A DNA stretch of 44,134 bases. Origin: Chloroflexota bacterium (GTDB lineage Bacteria > Chloroflexota > Anaerolineae > J036 > Brachytrichaceae). A model generated the notes under the pieces. The model saw only the letters and a list, made by a program, of their open reading frames with translations, was not told the DNA's origin and searched no databases. The position numbers were made by a program, and so were the translations under genes. Positions 1 to 8,636 of this stretch are shown here, in pieces. The number at the start of each line of letters is the position of its first letter. Positions within the stretch are counted from its first letter, which is position 1. The stretch lies in the NCBI GenBank assembly GCA_018969115.1, contig JAGWYZ010000004.1, positions 1 to 44,134 of the forward strand, read 5' to 3'.

Positions 1-130
1 CTTTGTTGATGCTTGCTAGCGTTGCTATGATTGCTTCGACTGTTTTGTATACTGCGGGGGGATGTTGTTCTTCTTTTTTTTTCATACCCTCTGTTTTACT
101 ACAGGTTTGAACAACATCCCTACTTTTAGA

Positions 131-607
131 CTAAACTACTGGTACATCATCAGTGCTAAAGCCATCGGTACAATATTGAAATGTGATCGGTGCTTCATCA
201 ACAATTTCTTGCATATTTTCTGTGCTGCGCTCAGTCATAGCCAGCCAACTCATAAAACAGCGTGTTTCTCGATGAACTTGCGTTACAACATCAATTTCGT
301 TTTTTTGAGCCTGAAAATGTGAATAATTCATCCAGTTCCACTATGGTGTCTGGCCCAACGGCGGGAAAGCTCGCATCTCATGTTTTAATTTGATTTGCTG
401 CTTGGGTTACCCAATTTGAGATACTTTGATGACTAACTTTTAAGAAACGGGCCACTCGCCAATAATTTGTGCCATCGATATACATTTCAATCGCGGTTTG
501 TTTTTTCGCTGCATCGTAGCCTTTTGGTTTGGGGCAAGGTGTGAAATTACAACTACAAGCTTTAAAATTATATTTTTCACTTCCACTCCGATGATGTCCA
601 GCTTTAA
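131..607 (-). pseudogene. Degenerate IS1-family transposase
   Basis: The minus strand encodes two pieces of an IS1-type transposase. Codons upstream of position 378 give the end of a zinc-ribbon (AGHHRSGSEKYNFKAC..FTPCPKPKGYD) and a helix-turn-helix (VARFLKVSHQSISNWV). After an in-frame TGA at about 376-378 the same frame continues with VELDELFTFSGSKK, the DDE-domain start. At a run of seven A (about 306-312) the frame shifts into VTQVHRETRCFMSWLAMTERS and YCTDGFSTDD, where it ends. The first Cys pair of the zinc ribbon and the C-terminal third of the transposase are missing. I read this as a dead element with one nonsense codon, one frameshift and truncation at both ends. The N-terminal truncation coincides with the arm of a palindromic repeat. 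No IS ends were identified. Confidence 0.8.
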
Positions 608-680
608 GCCGTGAGCTATGAGCCATGAGCTGTGAACTGAGATCGATAAACTCATGACTCACAGCTCATGGCTCACGGCT
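607..680. repeat. Word-like inverted repeat (CATGAGC/GTGAGC type)
   Basis: The left arm starts AGCCGTGAGC and continues with repeated CATGAGC/TATGAGC words. The right arm, 651-680, is its reverse complement apart from one extra 7-base word in the left arm. The repeat sits exactly at the truncated end of the IS1 transposase and ends 20 bases before the M24 peptidase start. The same words recur at 23776-23798. Confidence 0.75.
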
Positions 681-699
681 TCCGTAGATAATATTAGGC

Positions 700-1896
700 A
701 TGACAAATATCGTTCAACAAAAAATCGAGCAGGCCATTGCGCTGCTGAAGGCCGATACAAGTGCCAACGCCATCGATTGTTGGCTTACCTTTGCCCGCGA
801 GACATCGCAGGTGCATGACCCCGCCATTGACCTGATTTTAGGCTTTGGCGTAACGTGGGACTCAGCCTTTCTCATCACCCGCACTGGCGAGGCTATTGCA
901 ATTGTGGGGCGATTTGACGGCGATAATGTGCGCAAGCTTAATGCTTATACGCAAGTGCTGACCTATGACCAAGGTATTGGCGATGTGTTGCGCGAGACGA
1001 TGGTGCGGTTGGCCCCACAACGTCTTGGTTTAAACTTTTCGCTCAGCACCTCTAGCGCCGATGGCCTAACGCATGGCATGTTTTTGCGTTTACAACGCAT
1101 GTTGGGTGATGTCGTTCCTGCCGACGGTTGGCTAAGCGCCGAAGAGATTGTGCGGCGTTTGCGTGAGCATAAGGCCAGCAGCGAGTTAGATTTGATTAAA
1201 GAAGTGACCCGCCGTACCGAGCAAGTATATGCTGAGATGTTTAAATTGCCAGTGCGTGGCATGAGCGAAAAAGAAATTCACCACGTGGTCGGCGAGATTG
1301 TGGCGAAATATGACTGTGAATTTGCGGGTGAACGTATCAATAACCCCATCGTCAACGCTGGCCCCGATTCATCAATTGGGCATGGCATCCCGAGTGATTT
1401 GCAGGTGCAGCCGGGCCAAATTTTGCATTACGACATGTGGCTACAGCGCGATGGTTATTGCTCAGATTTGCAGCGGGTGGGCTATGTGTTACGCGAAGGC
1501 GAAACCGATGCCCCAGATTTGGTAAAACGGGCATGGAATGCCTGTTGGATTGCGCTTGAGGCTGGTAAGGCGACCTTGCGACCGAGCGTGGCGGCGTGGG
1601 ATGTCGATCAGGTGGCGCGTGAGGCACTGATGGAATGTGGTTACCCTGAATATATGCATGCCTTTGGACATCATGTCGGCAAACGGGTGCATGATGGTGG
1701 CAGTGTGCTTGGTCCACGTTGGGATCGCTATGGTGATATGCCTTACAAACCGATTGAGATCGGCAGCGTGTTTACTTTAGAATTGGGTGTAATTGTTGAG
1801 GGCTATGGCTATATTGGGATTGAAGAGATGGTAGTGGTGACGGCGGCAGGGAATGCGTATTTGAGCACGCCACAGAAGGATTTGATATTGTTATAA
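700..1896 (+). CDS. M24-family metallopeptidase (Xaa-Pro aminopeptidase-like)
   Basis: Predicted cytosolic metallopeptidase of the pita-bread fold, 398 aa. The N-terminal creatinase-like domain (about residues 1-155) is followed by the catalytic M24 domain. The five expected metal ligands are visible: Asp in LHYDMWL, Asp in YCSDLQR, His in FGHHVG, Glu in FTLELGV and Glu in GIEEMVV. Their retention argues for an active peptidase rather than a creatinase, which lacks the metal site. In the family such enzymes usually release an N-terminal residue before proline, but substrate cannot be read from sequence. The ATG at 700 follows the 607-680 palindrome closely and no strong Shine-Dalgarno is visible. 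It appears monocistronic: the next gene, dus, starts 73 bp later with its own spacer. Confidence 0.88.
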   Translation: MTNIVQQKIEQAIALLKADTSANAIDCWLTFARETSQVHDPAIDLILGFGVTWDSAFLITRTGEAIAIVGRFDGDNVRKLNAYTQVLTYDQGIGDVLRETMVRLAPQRLGLNFSLSTSSADGLTHGMFLRLQRMLGDVVPADGWLSAEEIVRRLREHKASSELDLIKEVTRRTEQVYAEMFKLPVRGMSEKEIHHVVGEIVAKYDCEFAGERINNPIVNAGPDSSIGHGIPSDLQVQPGQILHYDMWLQRDGYCSDLQRVGYVLREGETDAPDLVKRAWNACWIALEAGKATLRPSVAAWDVDQVAREALMECGYPEYMHAFGHHVGKRVHDGGSVLGPRWDRYGDMPYKPIEIGSVFTLELGVIVEGYGYIGIEEMVVVTAAGNAYLSTPQKDLILL

Positions 1897-1969
1897 CGCT
1901 GCGCTAGTAATATGTTGATATGTCTTTATCGTTTAATTTTAAGCAACCCAATATACAATTGTAACTTTA

Positions 1970-2923
1970 ATGCAACCGAGTTTTTATGTGCGGGATGTGC
2001 CCGTGTATGGTGATGTGATTTTGGCCCCAATGGACGGCATTTCTGACATGCCGTTTCGCATTTTATGCCGTGCCTATGGCTCGGCCATGAGCTACACCGA
2101 ATTCACCAATGCGGCGGGTATTTTGCACGGTGCTGATCGCGTCATGCGGATGCTCGACTATGACCCCAGCGAAAAGCCGGCCATGACTTTTCAGATTTAT
2201 GATGCCGACGAAGACCGCATTGTGGCGGCGGCGGAGAAAATTGAGGCACTCAAGCCAGACATCATTGATCTAAATATGGGTTGCTCGGTGCCGGGGGTGA
2301 GCGGGCGTGGCGCGGGCGCGGGTTTGCTGCGCGATCCCGACAAAATCGGGCGCATTTTTAACCGTTTAACCAAGGCTGTCAAAGTGCCGGTGACTGGCAA
2401 AATTCGCTTGGGCTGGGATCAGGAATCGAAAAACTATAAAACGGTTGCCAAAGTGCTTGAAGATAATGGCGCATCGTTGATCGCCGTGCATGGGCGCACC
2501 CGCTGCATGGCTTATGGCGGTAATGCTGATTGGTCTGCTATTGCCGAGATCAAACAAACGGTTAAAATCCCAGTCATCGGCAATGGCGATGTAAAAACAC
2601 CCGGAGATATCGCCAAAATTAAGGCCCAAACTGGCTGTGATGCGGTGATGATTGGCCGCGCTGCCATCGGCAACCCTTGGATTTTTCAGCGTAAAAACCG
2701 AGAGGAAATTACGCTGGATGATGTGGTGACGATGATGCGTCGTCATCTTAAACTTATGCTCGATTATTACGGCATCGCAGGTTTAACCTTGTTCCGCAAA
2801 CATGCGGTGCGTTATATCAATGGTGTATATGGCGCTTCTGAGTTGCGCCACGCCCTTGTGCGCTGCGAAACCCCAGAACAGTTTGAAGAGATTGTAGGGC
2901 AGGCACAGGCGCAAAATGAGTGA
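1970..2923 (+). CDS. dus: tRNA-dihydrouridine synthase (DusB-like)
   Basis: FMN enzyme of 317 aa, within the usual Dus length, that reduces uridines in tRNA D-loops with NAD(P)H. The sequence shows the TIM-barrel start (VILAPMDGISDMPFR), the conserved catalytic Cys in DLNMGCSVPGV followed by GRGAGAGLLRDP, the substrate-facing AVHGRTR motif, and the FMN-phosphate binding segments IGNGDV and VMIGRAAIGNPW. A helical C-terminal domain follows from about residue 240. The family is certain; the DusB subclass is an inference from overall similarity. The final codons and stop lie inside an 18-bp inverted repeat, so the last two residues (NE) are supplied by repeat sequence. Confidence 0.92.
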   Translation: MQPSFYVRDVPVYGDVILAPMDGISDMPFRILCRAYGSAMSYTEFTNAAGILHGADRVMRMLDYDPSEKPAMTFQIYDADEDRIVAAAEKIEALKPDIIDLNMGCSVPGVSGRGAGAGLLRDPDKIGRIFNRLTKAVKVPVTGKIRLGWDQESKNYKTVAKVLEDNGASLIAVHGRTRCMAYGGNADWSAIAEIKQTVKIPVIGNGDVKTPGDIAKIKAQTGCDAVMIGRAAIGNPWIFQRKNREEITLDDVVTMMRRHLKLMLDYYGIAGLTLFRKHAVRYINGVYGASELRHALVRCETPEQFEEIVGQAQAQNE

Positions 2924-2986
2924 ATGAGTGATTGCGCTGTAAAACCCTTCAAACAATCATAAATTCACTCACTCATTCACTCATTT
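2914..2986. terminator. Inverted repeat between convergent dus and SDR genes
   Basis: Perfect 18-bp arms: AAATGAGTGAATGAGTGA at 2914-2931 and its reverse complement at 2969-2986, separated by 37 bases. It spans the dus stop codon and ends next to the SDR stop codon (2987-2989). The position suits a bidirectional terminator, but there is no clear T-tract and the arms are made of the GAGTGA word typical of this genome's spacer repeats. Confidence 0.5.
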
Positions 2987-3754
2987 CTAGCCTGCCATCG
3001 TCAAGCCGCCCGACACACTGATGGTTTGACCAGTGATAAAGTTTGCATCGTCGCTGGCTAAAAATGCCACAATACCGGGCAGGTCATCGGGTTGGCCGAG
3101 GCGACCGAAGGGAATGGATCGGGTGAGCGCTGTGCGCAATTTGTCGCCGCGTTCGCCCTCGCCCGCAAAATCACGAAAAAGCGCTGTGTCGGTTGGCCCA
3201 GGGCAAACCACATTCACATTGATTTGCTTACGCGCCAACTCACGTGCTAAGGTCTTTGAGAACGAGATCAACCCACCTTTGCAATAGGCGTACACTGCCT
3301 CACCTGACGAGCCAACCCGTGCTGCGTCTGACGCAATATTGACTACCTTGCCCGACCCGCGTGCCGACATGCCTTTCAGTACAGCGTGGTGCATATACAG
3401 CACACCAAACAAATTGATCGCTACAATTTTGTCCCACAGCGGCTTTTCGGTATCCAAGAAATTACCCGCCCGATCCCAACCGGCGTTGTTGACCAACACA
3501 TCAATTGGCCCCAAGCCTTGCTCGACTTGCGCCACGGCCGCATTGACCGAATTTTGGTCGGCTAAATCCACTATAAAGGCATTGGCTCTGGCACCCTTTT
3601 GTTCGATTTGGCTCGCCAAGCCTTGCGCGGCTTGCAAATTGATGTCCAGCACCGCCACAATTGCGCCTTCTTCGGCGAAGCGCCGGCAAATGGCCGAACC
3701 AATCCCGCCCGCACCGCCGGTCACGATCACTACTTTGTTGGTTAATCCTCTCAT
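2987..3754 (-). CDS. badH: SDR dehydrogenase, BadH-like (2-hydroxycyclohexanecarboxyl-CoA dehydrogenase)
   Basis: Short-chain dehydrogenase of 255 aa. It has the NAD-binding TGGAGGIGSA motif near residue 12, Asp after beta-2 (VLDIN, suggesting NAD+), NNAG at about 88, and the catalytic Ser (NIASDAARVG) and Tyr-Lys (YAYCK). The long run around ASDAARVGSSGEAVYA, CPGPTDTAL and the C-terminus SVSGGLTMAG match what I remember of Rhodopseudomonas BadH, which oxidises 2-hydroxycyclohexane-carboxyl-CoA in alicyclic and aromatic acid degradation. It lies 98 bp downstream of an acyl-CoA dehydrogenase on the same strand, which fits a beta-oxidation-like pair. Substrate is an inference; generic 3-hydroxyacyl-CoA or ketoreductase activity is possible. 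Confidence 0.75.
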   Translation of the reverse strand: MRGLTNKVVIVTGGAGGIGSAICRRFAEEGAIVAVLDINLQAAQGLASQIEQKGARANAFIVDLADQNSVNAAVAQVEQGLGPIDVLVNNAGWDRAGNFLDTEKPLWDKIVAINLFGVLYMHHAVLKGMSARGSGKVVNIASDAARVGSSGEAVYAYCKGGLISFSKTLARELARKQINVNVVCPGPTDTALFRDFAGEGERGDKLRTALTRSIPFGRLGQPDDLPGIVAFLASDDANFITGQTISVSGGLTMAG

Positions 3755-3775
3755 GGTTGAATGGCTTATTAGTCG

Positions 3776-3838
3776 AATGGTTTATTGGTTGAGCAGTTGA
3801 TTGATGATCTGTGGCTTATAAGTCATAAATAAACCATT
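3776..3838. repeat. Small inverted repeat between acyl-CoA dehydrogenase and SDR
   Basis: AATGGTTTATT at 3776-3786 is the exact reverse complement of 3828-3838. GGCTTATTAGTC and GGCTTATAAGTC also recur nearby. It belongs to the same low-complexity word style as the other spacer repeats here. Confidence 0.5.
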
Positions 3839-3852
3839 TAACTCATTGTGAT

Positions 3853-4998
3853 TTATCTATATTTTGCAATTGTTTGCCGTGCAATGATCATCTTCATAAT
3901 GTTTGCCATACCGTCGCCGATTTGCAGGCCAAACACGTCGCGGTAACGCTGGGCGTAAGCAAAATCGTTACTATAGCCGCCGTGCCCGTGAACAAGCAAA
4001 CACTGTTGAATGATCTCGCATGATAGCTTGGGCGCCCACCATTTGCTCATGGCGGCCTCGGTGGTGTGCGGCAAGCCTTGGTCTTTGAGCCACAAGGCGT
4101 GCAAACATTGCCAACGCGCCGCCTGATATTGCGTTTCGGCCTCAGCCAGCGGGAAAGTCACGCCTTGAAATTCGGCGATGGGTTTACCAAAGGCTTCGCG
4201 CTCTTGGATGAAGCGCCACGTTTCATCGAGCGAGATCCGCGCCACTGCCAAACATTGCAAGCCGATCAGGGCGCGACTGTAATCGAAGCCTTGCATTACT
4301 TGTACAAAGCCCTTGCCTTCGGCCCCCAGCATCCATTCGGCAGGCACAGCCACATTGTCAAAAAAGATTGATCCGCGCCCAACCGGTCGCGTGCCCAAAT
4401 CGTCATGCGCTAAACGCGAAACGCCCGCCAAATCCATCGGCACTAGAAAGGCGCTGATGCCGTGTGCTCGATCAGATTCCTTGCCAGTGCGGGCAAACAC
4501 TACCGCTACGTCGGCCTGCGTCGCCATCGAAATTGAGGCTTTTTCGCCGTTCAGCACGAAATGATCGCCTACCCGTGTCGCTTGCAGTTTGATTCGCGCT
4601 GCATCAGACCCAGTGCTTGGCTCGGTTAGGGCAATGGCGACCAGCTTTTTGCCACCGCAAATGACGGGCAGCCATTGCTCGGCCAGTGCAGGCGCGGCGT
4701 GCTGCGCGATGACATGCCCACACAGCGAGGTCAACAAATTGACATAGGCTACATTAAAGTCGCCATAGGCAATTTGCTCAAGCAGCAGCCCGCTCGTCAC
4801 GCAATCTGTGCCCAGCCCACCCAATTGTTCGGGCAATTCGGGGCCTAGAAAGCCCATCGCCCCCATCGCTTGCACGATTTCAGGCTCGATTTGCTCTGCC
4901 ACTTCGCGAGCGTGGTAATGTGGGGCCAGCTGCTCTTTGGCAAACCGCTTGGCGACCTCGACCAGCGCTTGTTGCTCTTTGGTTAGATTGAAGTTCAT
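3853..4998 (-). CDS. Acyl-CoA dehydrogenase (possibly cyclohexanecarboxyl-CoA type)
   Basis: FAD-dependent acyl-CoA dehydrogenase, 381 aa, typical length. Visible are the N-terminal helical domain, the flavin-contacting segment ALTEPSTGSDAARI with NGEKASISMA, and the C-terminal domain with EREAFGKPIAEFQGV and LVHGHGGYSNDF..RDVFGLQIGDGM. The usual catalytic Glu of short-chain enzymes (YEG-T/S near the end) is not evident: QIGDGMANIM stands there instead, with Asp where Glu is common. This Asp is a feature I associate with cyclohexanecarboxyl-CoA/AliB-like enzymes. With the BadH-like SDR downstream, degradation of alicyclic carboxylates is a reasonable guess. Electrons would pass to ETF, not encoded here. 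Confidence 0.85.
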   Translation of the reverse strand: MNFNLTKEQQALVEVAKRFAKEQLAPHYHAREVAEQIEPEIVQAMGAMGFLGPELPEQLGGLGTDCVTSGLLLEQIAYGDFNVAYVNLLTSLCGHVIAQHAAPALAEQWLPVICGGKKLVAIALTEPSTGSDAARIKLQATRVGDHFVLNGEKASISMATQADVAVVFARTGKESDRAHGISAFLVPMDLAGVSRLAHDDLGTRPVGRGSIFFDNVAVPAEWMLGAEGKGFVQVMQGFDYSRALIGLQCLAVARISLDETWRFIQEREAFGKPIAEFQGVTFPLAEAETQYQAARWQCLHALWLKDQGLPHTTEAAMSKWWAPKLSCEIIQQCLLVHGHGGYSNDFAYAQRYRDVFGLQIGDGMANIMKMIIARQTIAKYR

Positions 4999-5286
4999 GC
5001 TTTGTGGAGGCTAGTGTAATGCAATTTGCAACAGCAATATTCAACTACTGCTTTATGCTTTATTACAGATAAAACCTGAAATCTAATCAAATTAAAACAA
5101 TACTATGGGGGTGTCTAATTGACCAGAGGTAAAAAATCAGTCAAAGAATAGTGGTAACGAGGATACTTCTGGCTATGGTTTGATGATTAATGCACATTCA
5201 GCGTCTGATACGTCACAGATTCAGACCGTCAATTACATTTCGGCCATTTTTATTTATTTCGCATTTAAGTGTATGTTCTAACTAAC
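4999..5286. other. AT-rich spacer, no gene recognised
   Basis: About 290 bases upstream of the acyl-CoA dehydrogenase and 3' of the acyl-CoA synthetase. Six-frame reading gives only short interrupted frames. It probably holds the promoter of the 4998 gene, but I cannot point to convincing -35/-10 boxes. Confidence 0.4.
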
Positions 5287-5447
5287 AATATTTATAACTT
5301 TTTATGTATCATCTCAAAAAATCAGGGGAACTAAAACTGTTTTTCGCCAAACGCACTATATGACCATTAAAGCTAGGGGCAAAGCCCTTAACTTTAATGG
5401 TCATATAGTACGTTTGGCATTACATCTTTGGGGTTTACCCCAAATTA
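5287..5447. repeat. Hairpin mobile-element-like repeat, copy 1
   Basis: About 161 bp, matching positions 32908-33068 in the opposite orientation. It starts with an AT-rich stretch and TATGTATCATCTC. It contains a 73-nt near-perfect hairpin at 5346-5418 (arms start GCCAAACGCAC and end in GTTTGGC, with an inner GGGC-AAA-GCCC stem), followed by ATTACATC and TTTGGGGTTTACCCCAAA. One C-A mismatch lies nine bases in, and the innermost pair of the long stem is also mismatched; both are paired in copy 2. No open reading frame. The architecture resembles a non-autonomous palindromic repeat (MITE- or REP/BIME-like). Confidence 0.85.
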
Positions 5448-5532
5448 CTGAGATAATGCCTTTTCATCTGCTAATCCTATATGATCGCTAGTTTCTTAGG
5501 CACTCCCAATAATTAAACGATAGGTTAAACAG

Positions 5533-8460
5533 TTACCCCAACACCAACTCTGCCTTCACGACCTCCTCAGTATAATCATGGCGAATGGTAAACCCGACTT
5601 TGCGGCTGACGTTGATCATGCCAAAATTATCGGGCAAAATATCGGCAACCACGCGGGCACAACCCCAATCGTGCCCAACTCGCACCAGCCGCCGCAACAA
5701 TTCAGCCCCAAGGCCCCGGCGCTGCACTGAATCGCTGAGCAGTAGCGCAAATTCAGCATCGCCGCCAGATAGCGCCGGGTCAACCTTGACCAAACGCCCC
5801 ACCCCGATGATGGCCCCATCATCACGCACCGCAACCAGCGCCATTTCACGATCATAATCAATGTAGCAAATTCGAGTCAACCGCTCGTGCCGAATTCGTT
5901 CTTCGAGCGGAATATGATGAAAAAAGCGCAAATAAATGCTATCGGCTGATACTGTTTGATGAAAATCGACAATACGCGGCTCATCTTCGGCCCGAATGGG
6001 GCGAATCACAATCGGTGTGCTATCTCGCAAAGTAATGTTTTGGGAATAGCGCGTTGGGTATGGCTGAATGGCTAAGCGAGGCAAATCTGCGGTGCGGGTG
6101 GCTGGGTCGTGCAACACCATGCGGGCATCGAGCGCCAAAATGCTGCCATCATGCGCCACATCGTTTTTAAGGAGACTAGACATCTTGGGAACCACCAACA
6201 AGGGATTGATGACAACTTCTTTGAGCCAGCGCTGCTCGACAATGAGCTGGCTAAAGTGCACCAAGAGTTGCGCCAACGCATCAAGGTCGATAGGGGCGCG
6301 TCCGCGAGCCGAAGGTGCGCCGCGTAAGGCATCGTAAATACGGGTTTGCTCCATCAAACGCCGCGCCAAAGTGCTGTTAAGCGGAGGCAAACCAAGGGCG
6401 CTGTCTTTGAGCACCTCAACCAATTGCCCGCCCGTGCCAAATAAAATGAGCGGCCCCACTTGCGGGTCGGTGCTGCTGCCCAAAATCAGGTCATATCCAC
6501 GCCGAGGAATCATGGCCTGCACGGTTACACCGAGAAAAGCAGAAGTAGATGAGGGATGAGGGTTGAGGGTTGTCAACCCTTCCTTCTCAACTACAGATTC
6601 CAGCACATTCTGCCGAATGGCGTGAAAAGCCCGCCGCACTCCTTCATCGCTGCGCAAATTTAGCTCAACCCCGCCGATATCATTTTTGTGGGTGATGAGG
6701 TGTGAGTGTAATTTAAGCACCACCGGATAGCCAATTTGCTGCGCGATGGTAATGGCCTCATCTTCGGTCGTGGCGACTTGGGTGGGCACAACTGGTATGC
6801 CATAGGCCGCCAGAATCTGTTTCGATTCGTGCTCGGTGAGCAAAGTGCGGCCTTGAGCACGGGCAGCTTCAATCAAATTATTTGTAACGCCGGCCGGCTC
6901 AATATTAACTTCATCGAGTTGGTCACTTAAGAAATTGGATTTCCCAGAGAAATCCAATTTCGGCTGTCCCAAGCCTAATAGCGACATTGGCGTTTCATAC
7001 AAACCGCGCAAGTTTTCGCTATAGCGCCACATATAGGCAAACATGCGGGCGGCAGTATCGGGATACCCAAAGGTCGGAATACGGGCTTGATTAAGAATAT
7101 GCTCACCCGCTGCCACGCCACTGCCGCCCATCCAACTGGCAAGAATGGGCTTATTGCCCTTGGCAAAAGGCAACAAAGTTCGTGCCACCTCAGCGGGGTC
7201 GATACGGGCTTGCGGCGATAAAATAACCAAAGTGCCATCGCTGTCGGGGTTATTGACCGCTGATTTAATGGCAGCACGAAAGCGCTCGGGGGTGGCATTG
7301 CCTAAAATATCGATCGGGTTGGCATGACTCCAATGGCTCGGCATCATTTGATCTAGCACCATTTGCGTTTCGGCAGAAACTGGCGCTAACACACCGCCAT
7401 TGGTAATAAGCGCATCAGTTGCCAACACACCCGGCCCACCAGCATTAGTAACAATGGTAAGACGCGGGCCTTTGGGTCGGGGTTGTTTGCCTAGCACTTC
7501 GGCCATATAAAACAAATCTGAGACAGCATTTACCCGTAACACTCCACAACGTTGAAATACGGCGTCAAGTGCATCATCGCTGTTGGTTAATGTGTCGGTA
7601 TGCGATGCCGCTGCTTGCGATGCCTCGCGCGTGCGACCGGCTTTTAGCACAATAATAGGTTTGCTCAAGGCCACTTCACGCGCTGCTGACATAAAGGCCC
7701 GCACATTATTGCGGTCATTGCCTAATGTCTCCATGTAAATAATGATGCTGTCGGTGTTGGGGTCATCGCCCAAATAATCGATCAGTGGCCCGAGGCTCAC
7801 ATCCAACATCGCCCCCACCGAAATAAAATAGCTAAAGCCAACATTCTCACGAAAGCTCCAATCGAGCACCGAAGTGGCAATGGCGTTACTTTGGCTGATA
7901 AAGGCAACATTGCCAGTGAGCGCCACGCAGGCCGCAACGGTGGCGTTTAACTCACGCCGCGTATTCATCACCCCTAAACTGCCCGGGCCAATCAGTCGCA
8001 ATTGCGGAGCTGTTTGCAAAATATCGCCAATTTGTTTGATGAGAGATGCATCATTGACACTAGAGACAATAATGGCGCTGCGCGTGCGGGCCGCAATACA
8101 GGCTTGCAGCACTGTCGGCACTGATAAAGCTGGGGTCGCTATCAGCGCTAAATCAACTGGTCGGTGCAATTCTGTCAAGCTCGCCAAGCTCGGTTTGCCC
8201 AATATTTCGCGCCGATTGGGATTAATGGCATAAACTTCGCCCTTATAGCCTTGTAAATGATCAAGTAGCATTCGCCCAGTGCTGCCTTCTCTTTCGCTGG
8301 CGCCGATAACGGCGATGCTGCGAGGTTTAAAGAGGGCTTTAAGTGCATCACGGGCGTGCCCTATTGAATCTTCAGGGCTGGCTTTTACGCCATCTATAAT
8401 CCCCATTAATGCAATTGAGGGGCGTTGTAATTCATCAAAAATACCATCACCTGACACCAT
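5533..8460 (-). CDS. ADP-forming acyl-CoA synthetase fused to GNAT acetyltransferase (Pat/YfiQ-like architecture)
   Basis: 975 aa. Domains in order: CoA-binding Rossmann domain (about 45-170, VIGASEREGSTG), succinyl-CoA-ligase-like domains (about 180-490), ATP-grasp domain (about 560-770, VVLKLHSHLITHKND), and a C-terminal GNAT domain (about 815-970, acetyl-CoA loop QRRGLGAELL). The layout is that of protein lysine acetyltransferases Pat/PatZ. However, the phospho-His expected for a working ADP-forming synthetase is present (His287 in AAASHTDTL), whereas as I recall Salmonella Pat lacks it. So this protein may make acyl-CoA/ATP as well as acetylate proteins. A word-like repeat is inserted in frame at 6545-6594. 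An alternative start is Met19. Stand-alone gene. Confidence 0.88.
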   Translation of the reverse strand: MVSGDGIFDELQRPSIALMGIIDGVKASPEDSIGHARDALKALFKPRSIAVIGASEREGSTGRMLLDHLQGYKGEVYAINPNRREILGKPSLASLTELHRPVDLALIATPALSVPTVLQACIAARTRSAIIVSSVNDASLIKQIGDILQTAPQLRLIGPGSLGVMNTRRELNATVAACVALTGNVAFISQSNAIATSVLDWSFRENVGFSYFISVGAMLDVSLGPLIDYLGDDPNTDSIIIYMETLGNDRNNVRAFMSAAREVALSKPIIVLKAGRTREASQAAASHTDTLTNSDDALDAVFQRCGVLRVNAVSDLFYMAEVLGKQPRPKGPRLTIVTNAGGPGVLATDALITNGGVLAPVSAETQMVLDQMMPSHWSHANPIDILGNATPERFRAAIKSAVNNPDSDGTLVILSPQARIDPAEVARTLLPFAKGNKPILASWMGGSGVAAGEHILNQARIPTFGYPDTAARMFAYMWRYSENLRGLYETPMSLLGLGQPKLDFSGKSNFLSDQLDEVNIEPAGVTNNLIEAARAQGRTLLTEHESKQILAAYGIPVVPTQVATTEDEAITIAQQIGYPVVLKLHSHLITHKNDIGGVELNLRSDEGVRRAFHAIRQNVLESVVEKEGLTTLNPHPSSTSAFLGVTVQAMIPRRGYDLILGSSTDPQVGPLILFGTGGQLVEVLKDSALGLPPLNSTLARRLMEQTRIYDALRGAPSARGRAPIDLDALAQLLVHFSQLIVEQRWLKEVVINPLLVVPKMSSLLKNDVAHDGSILALDARMVLHDPATRTADLPRLAIQPYPTRYSQNITLRDSTPIVIRPIRAEDEPRIVDFHQTVSADSIYLRFFHHIPLEERIRHERLTRICYIDYDREMALVAVRDDGAIIGVGRLVKVDPALSGGDAEFALLLSDSVQRRGLGAELLRRLVRVGHDWGCARVVADILPDNFGMINVSRKVGFTIRHDYTEEVVKAELVLG
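6545..6594. repeat. In-frame word-like repeat inside the acyl-CoA synthetase gene
   Basis: GATGAGGGATGAGGGTTGAGGG runs into TTGTCAACCCTTCCTTCTCAAC, with a GGGTTGTCAACCC palindrome at its centre and GTAG/CTAC at the ends. On the minus strand it encodes about 17 residues (EKEGLTTLNPHPSSTS) in the ATP-grasp region, without breaking the frame. Confidence 0.65.
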
Positions 8461-8636
8461 ATTGATGAGGATACCGCATAAACATTAAAATAATGAGAAG
8501 GTTGGCCTGATTAGTGCGCGTCTGGGGACGTGCAATAAGCACATAAAAAAGTTACATTTTTTCTTGCGCCTAAATACAACCCAGTACAATACAATTGCAC
8601 ATCAATTGTCTCGTGAGATCAACTAGTTTAGTCCGA

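Noticed and set aside
1-85. Minus-strand open frame from ATG at 85 running off the window (MKKKEEQHPPAVYKTVEAI..).
   Set aside because: Only 28 codons are visible, it starts in a poly-A run and shows no recognisable motif; not enough to call a gene.
306-312. A7 run in the IS1 remnant as a programmed -1 frameshift site.
   Set aside because: IS1 elements do use A-rich frameshift sites, but at the insA/insB junction; here the run lies inside the DDE domain, after an in-frame stop, in a truncated gene.
8595-8636. TTG start at 8595 for the PBP gene.
   Set aside because: In frame, but the ATG at 8637 directly precedes the basic cytoplasmic tail and membrane helix expected for a class A PBP.
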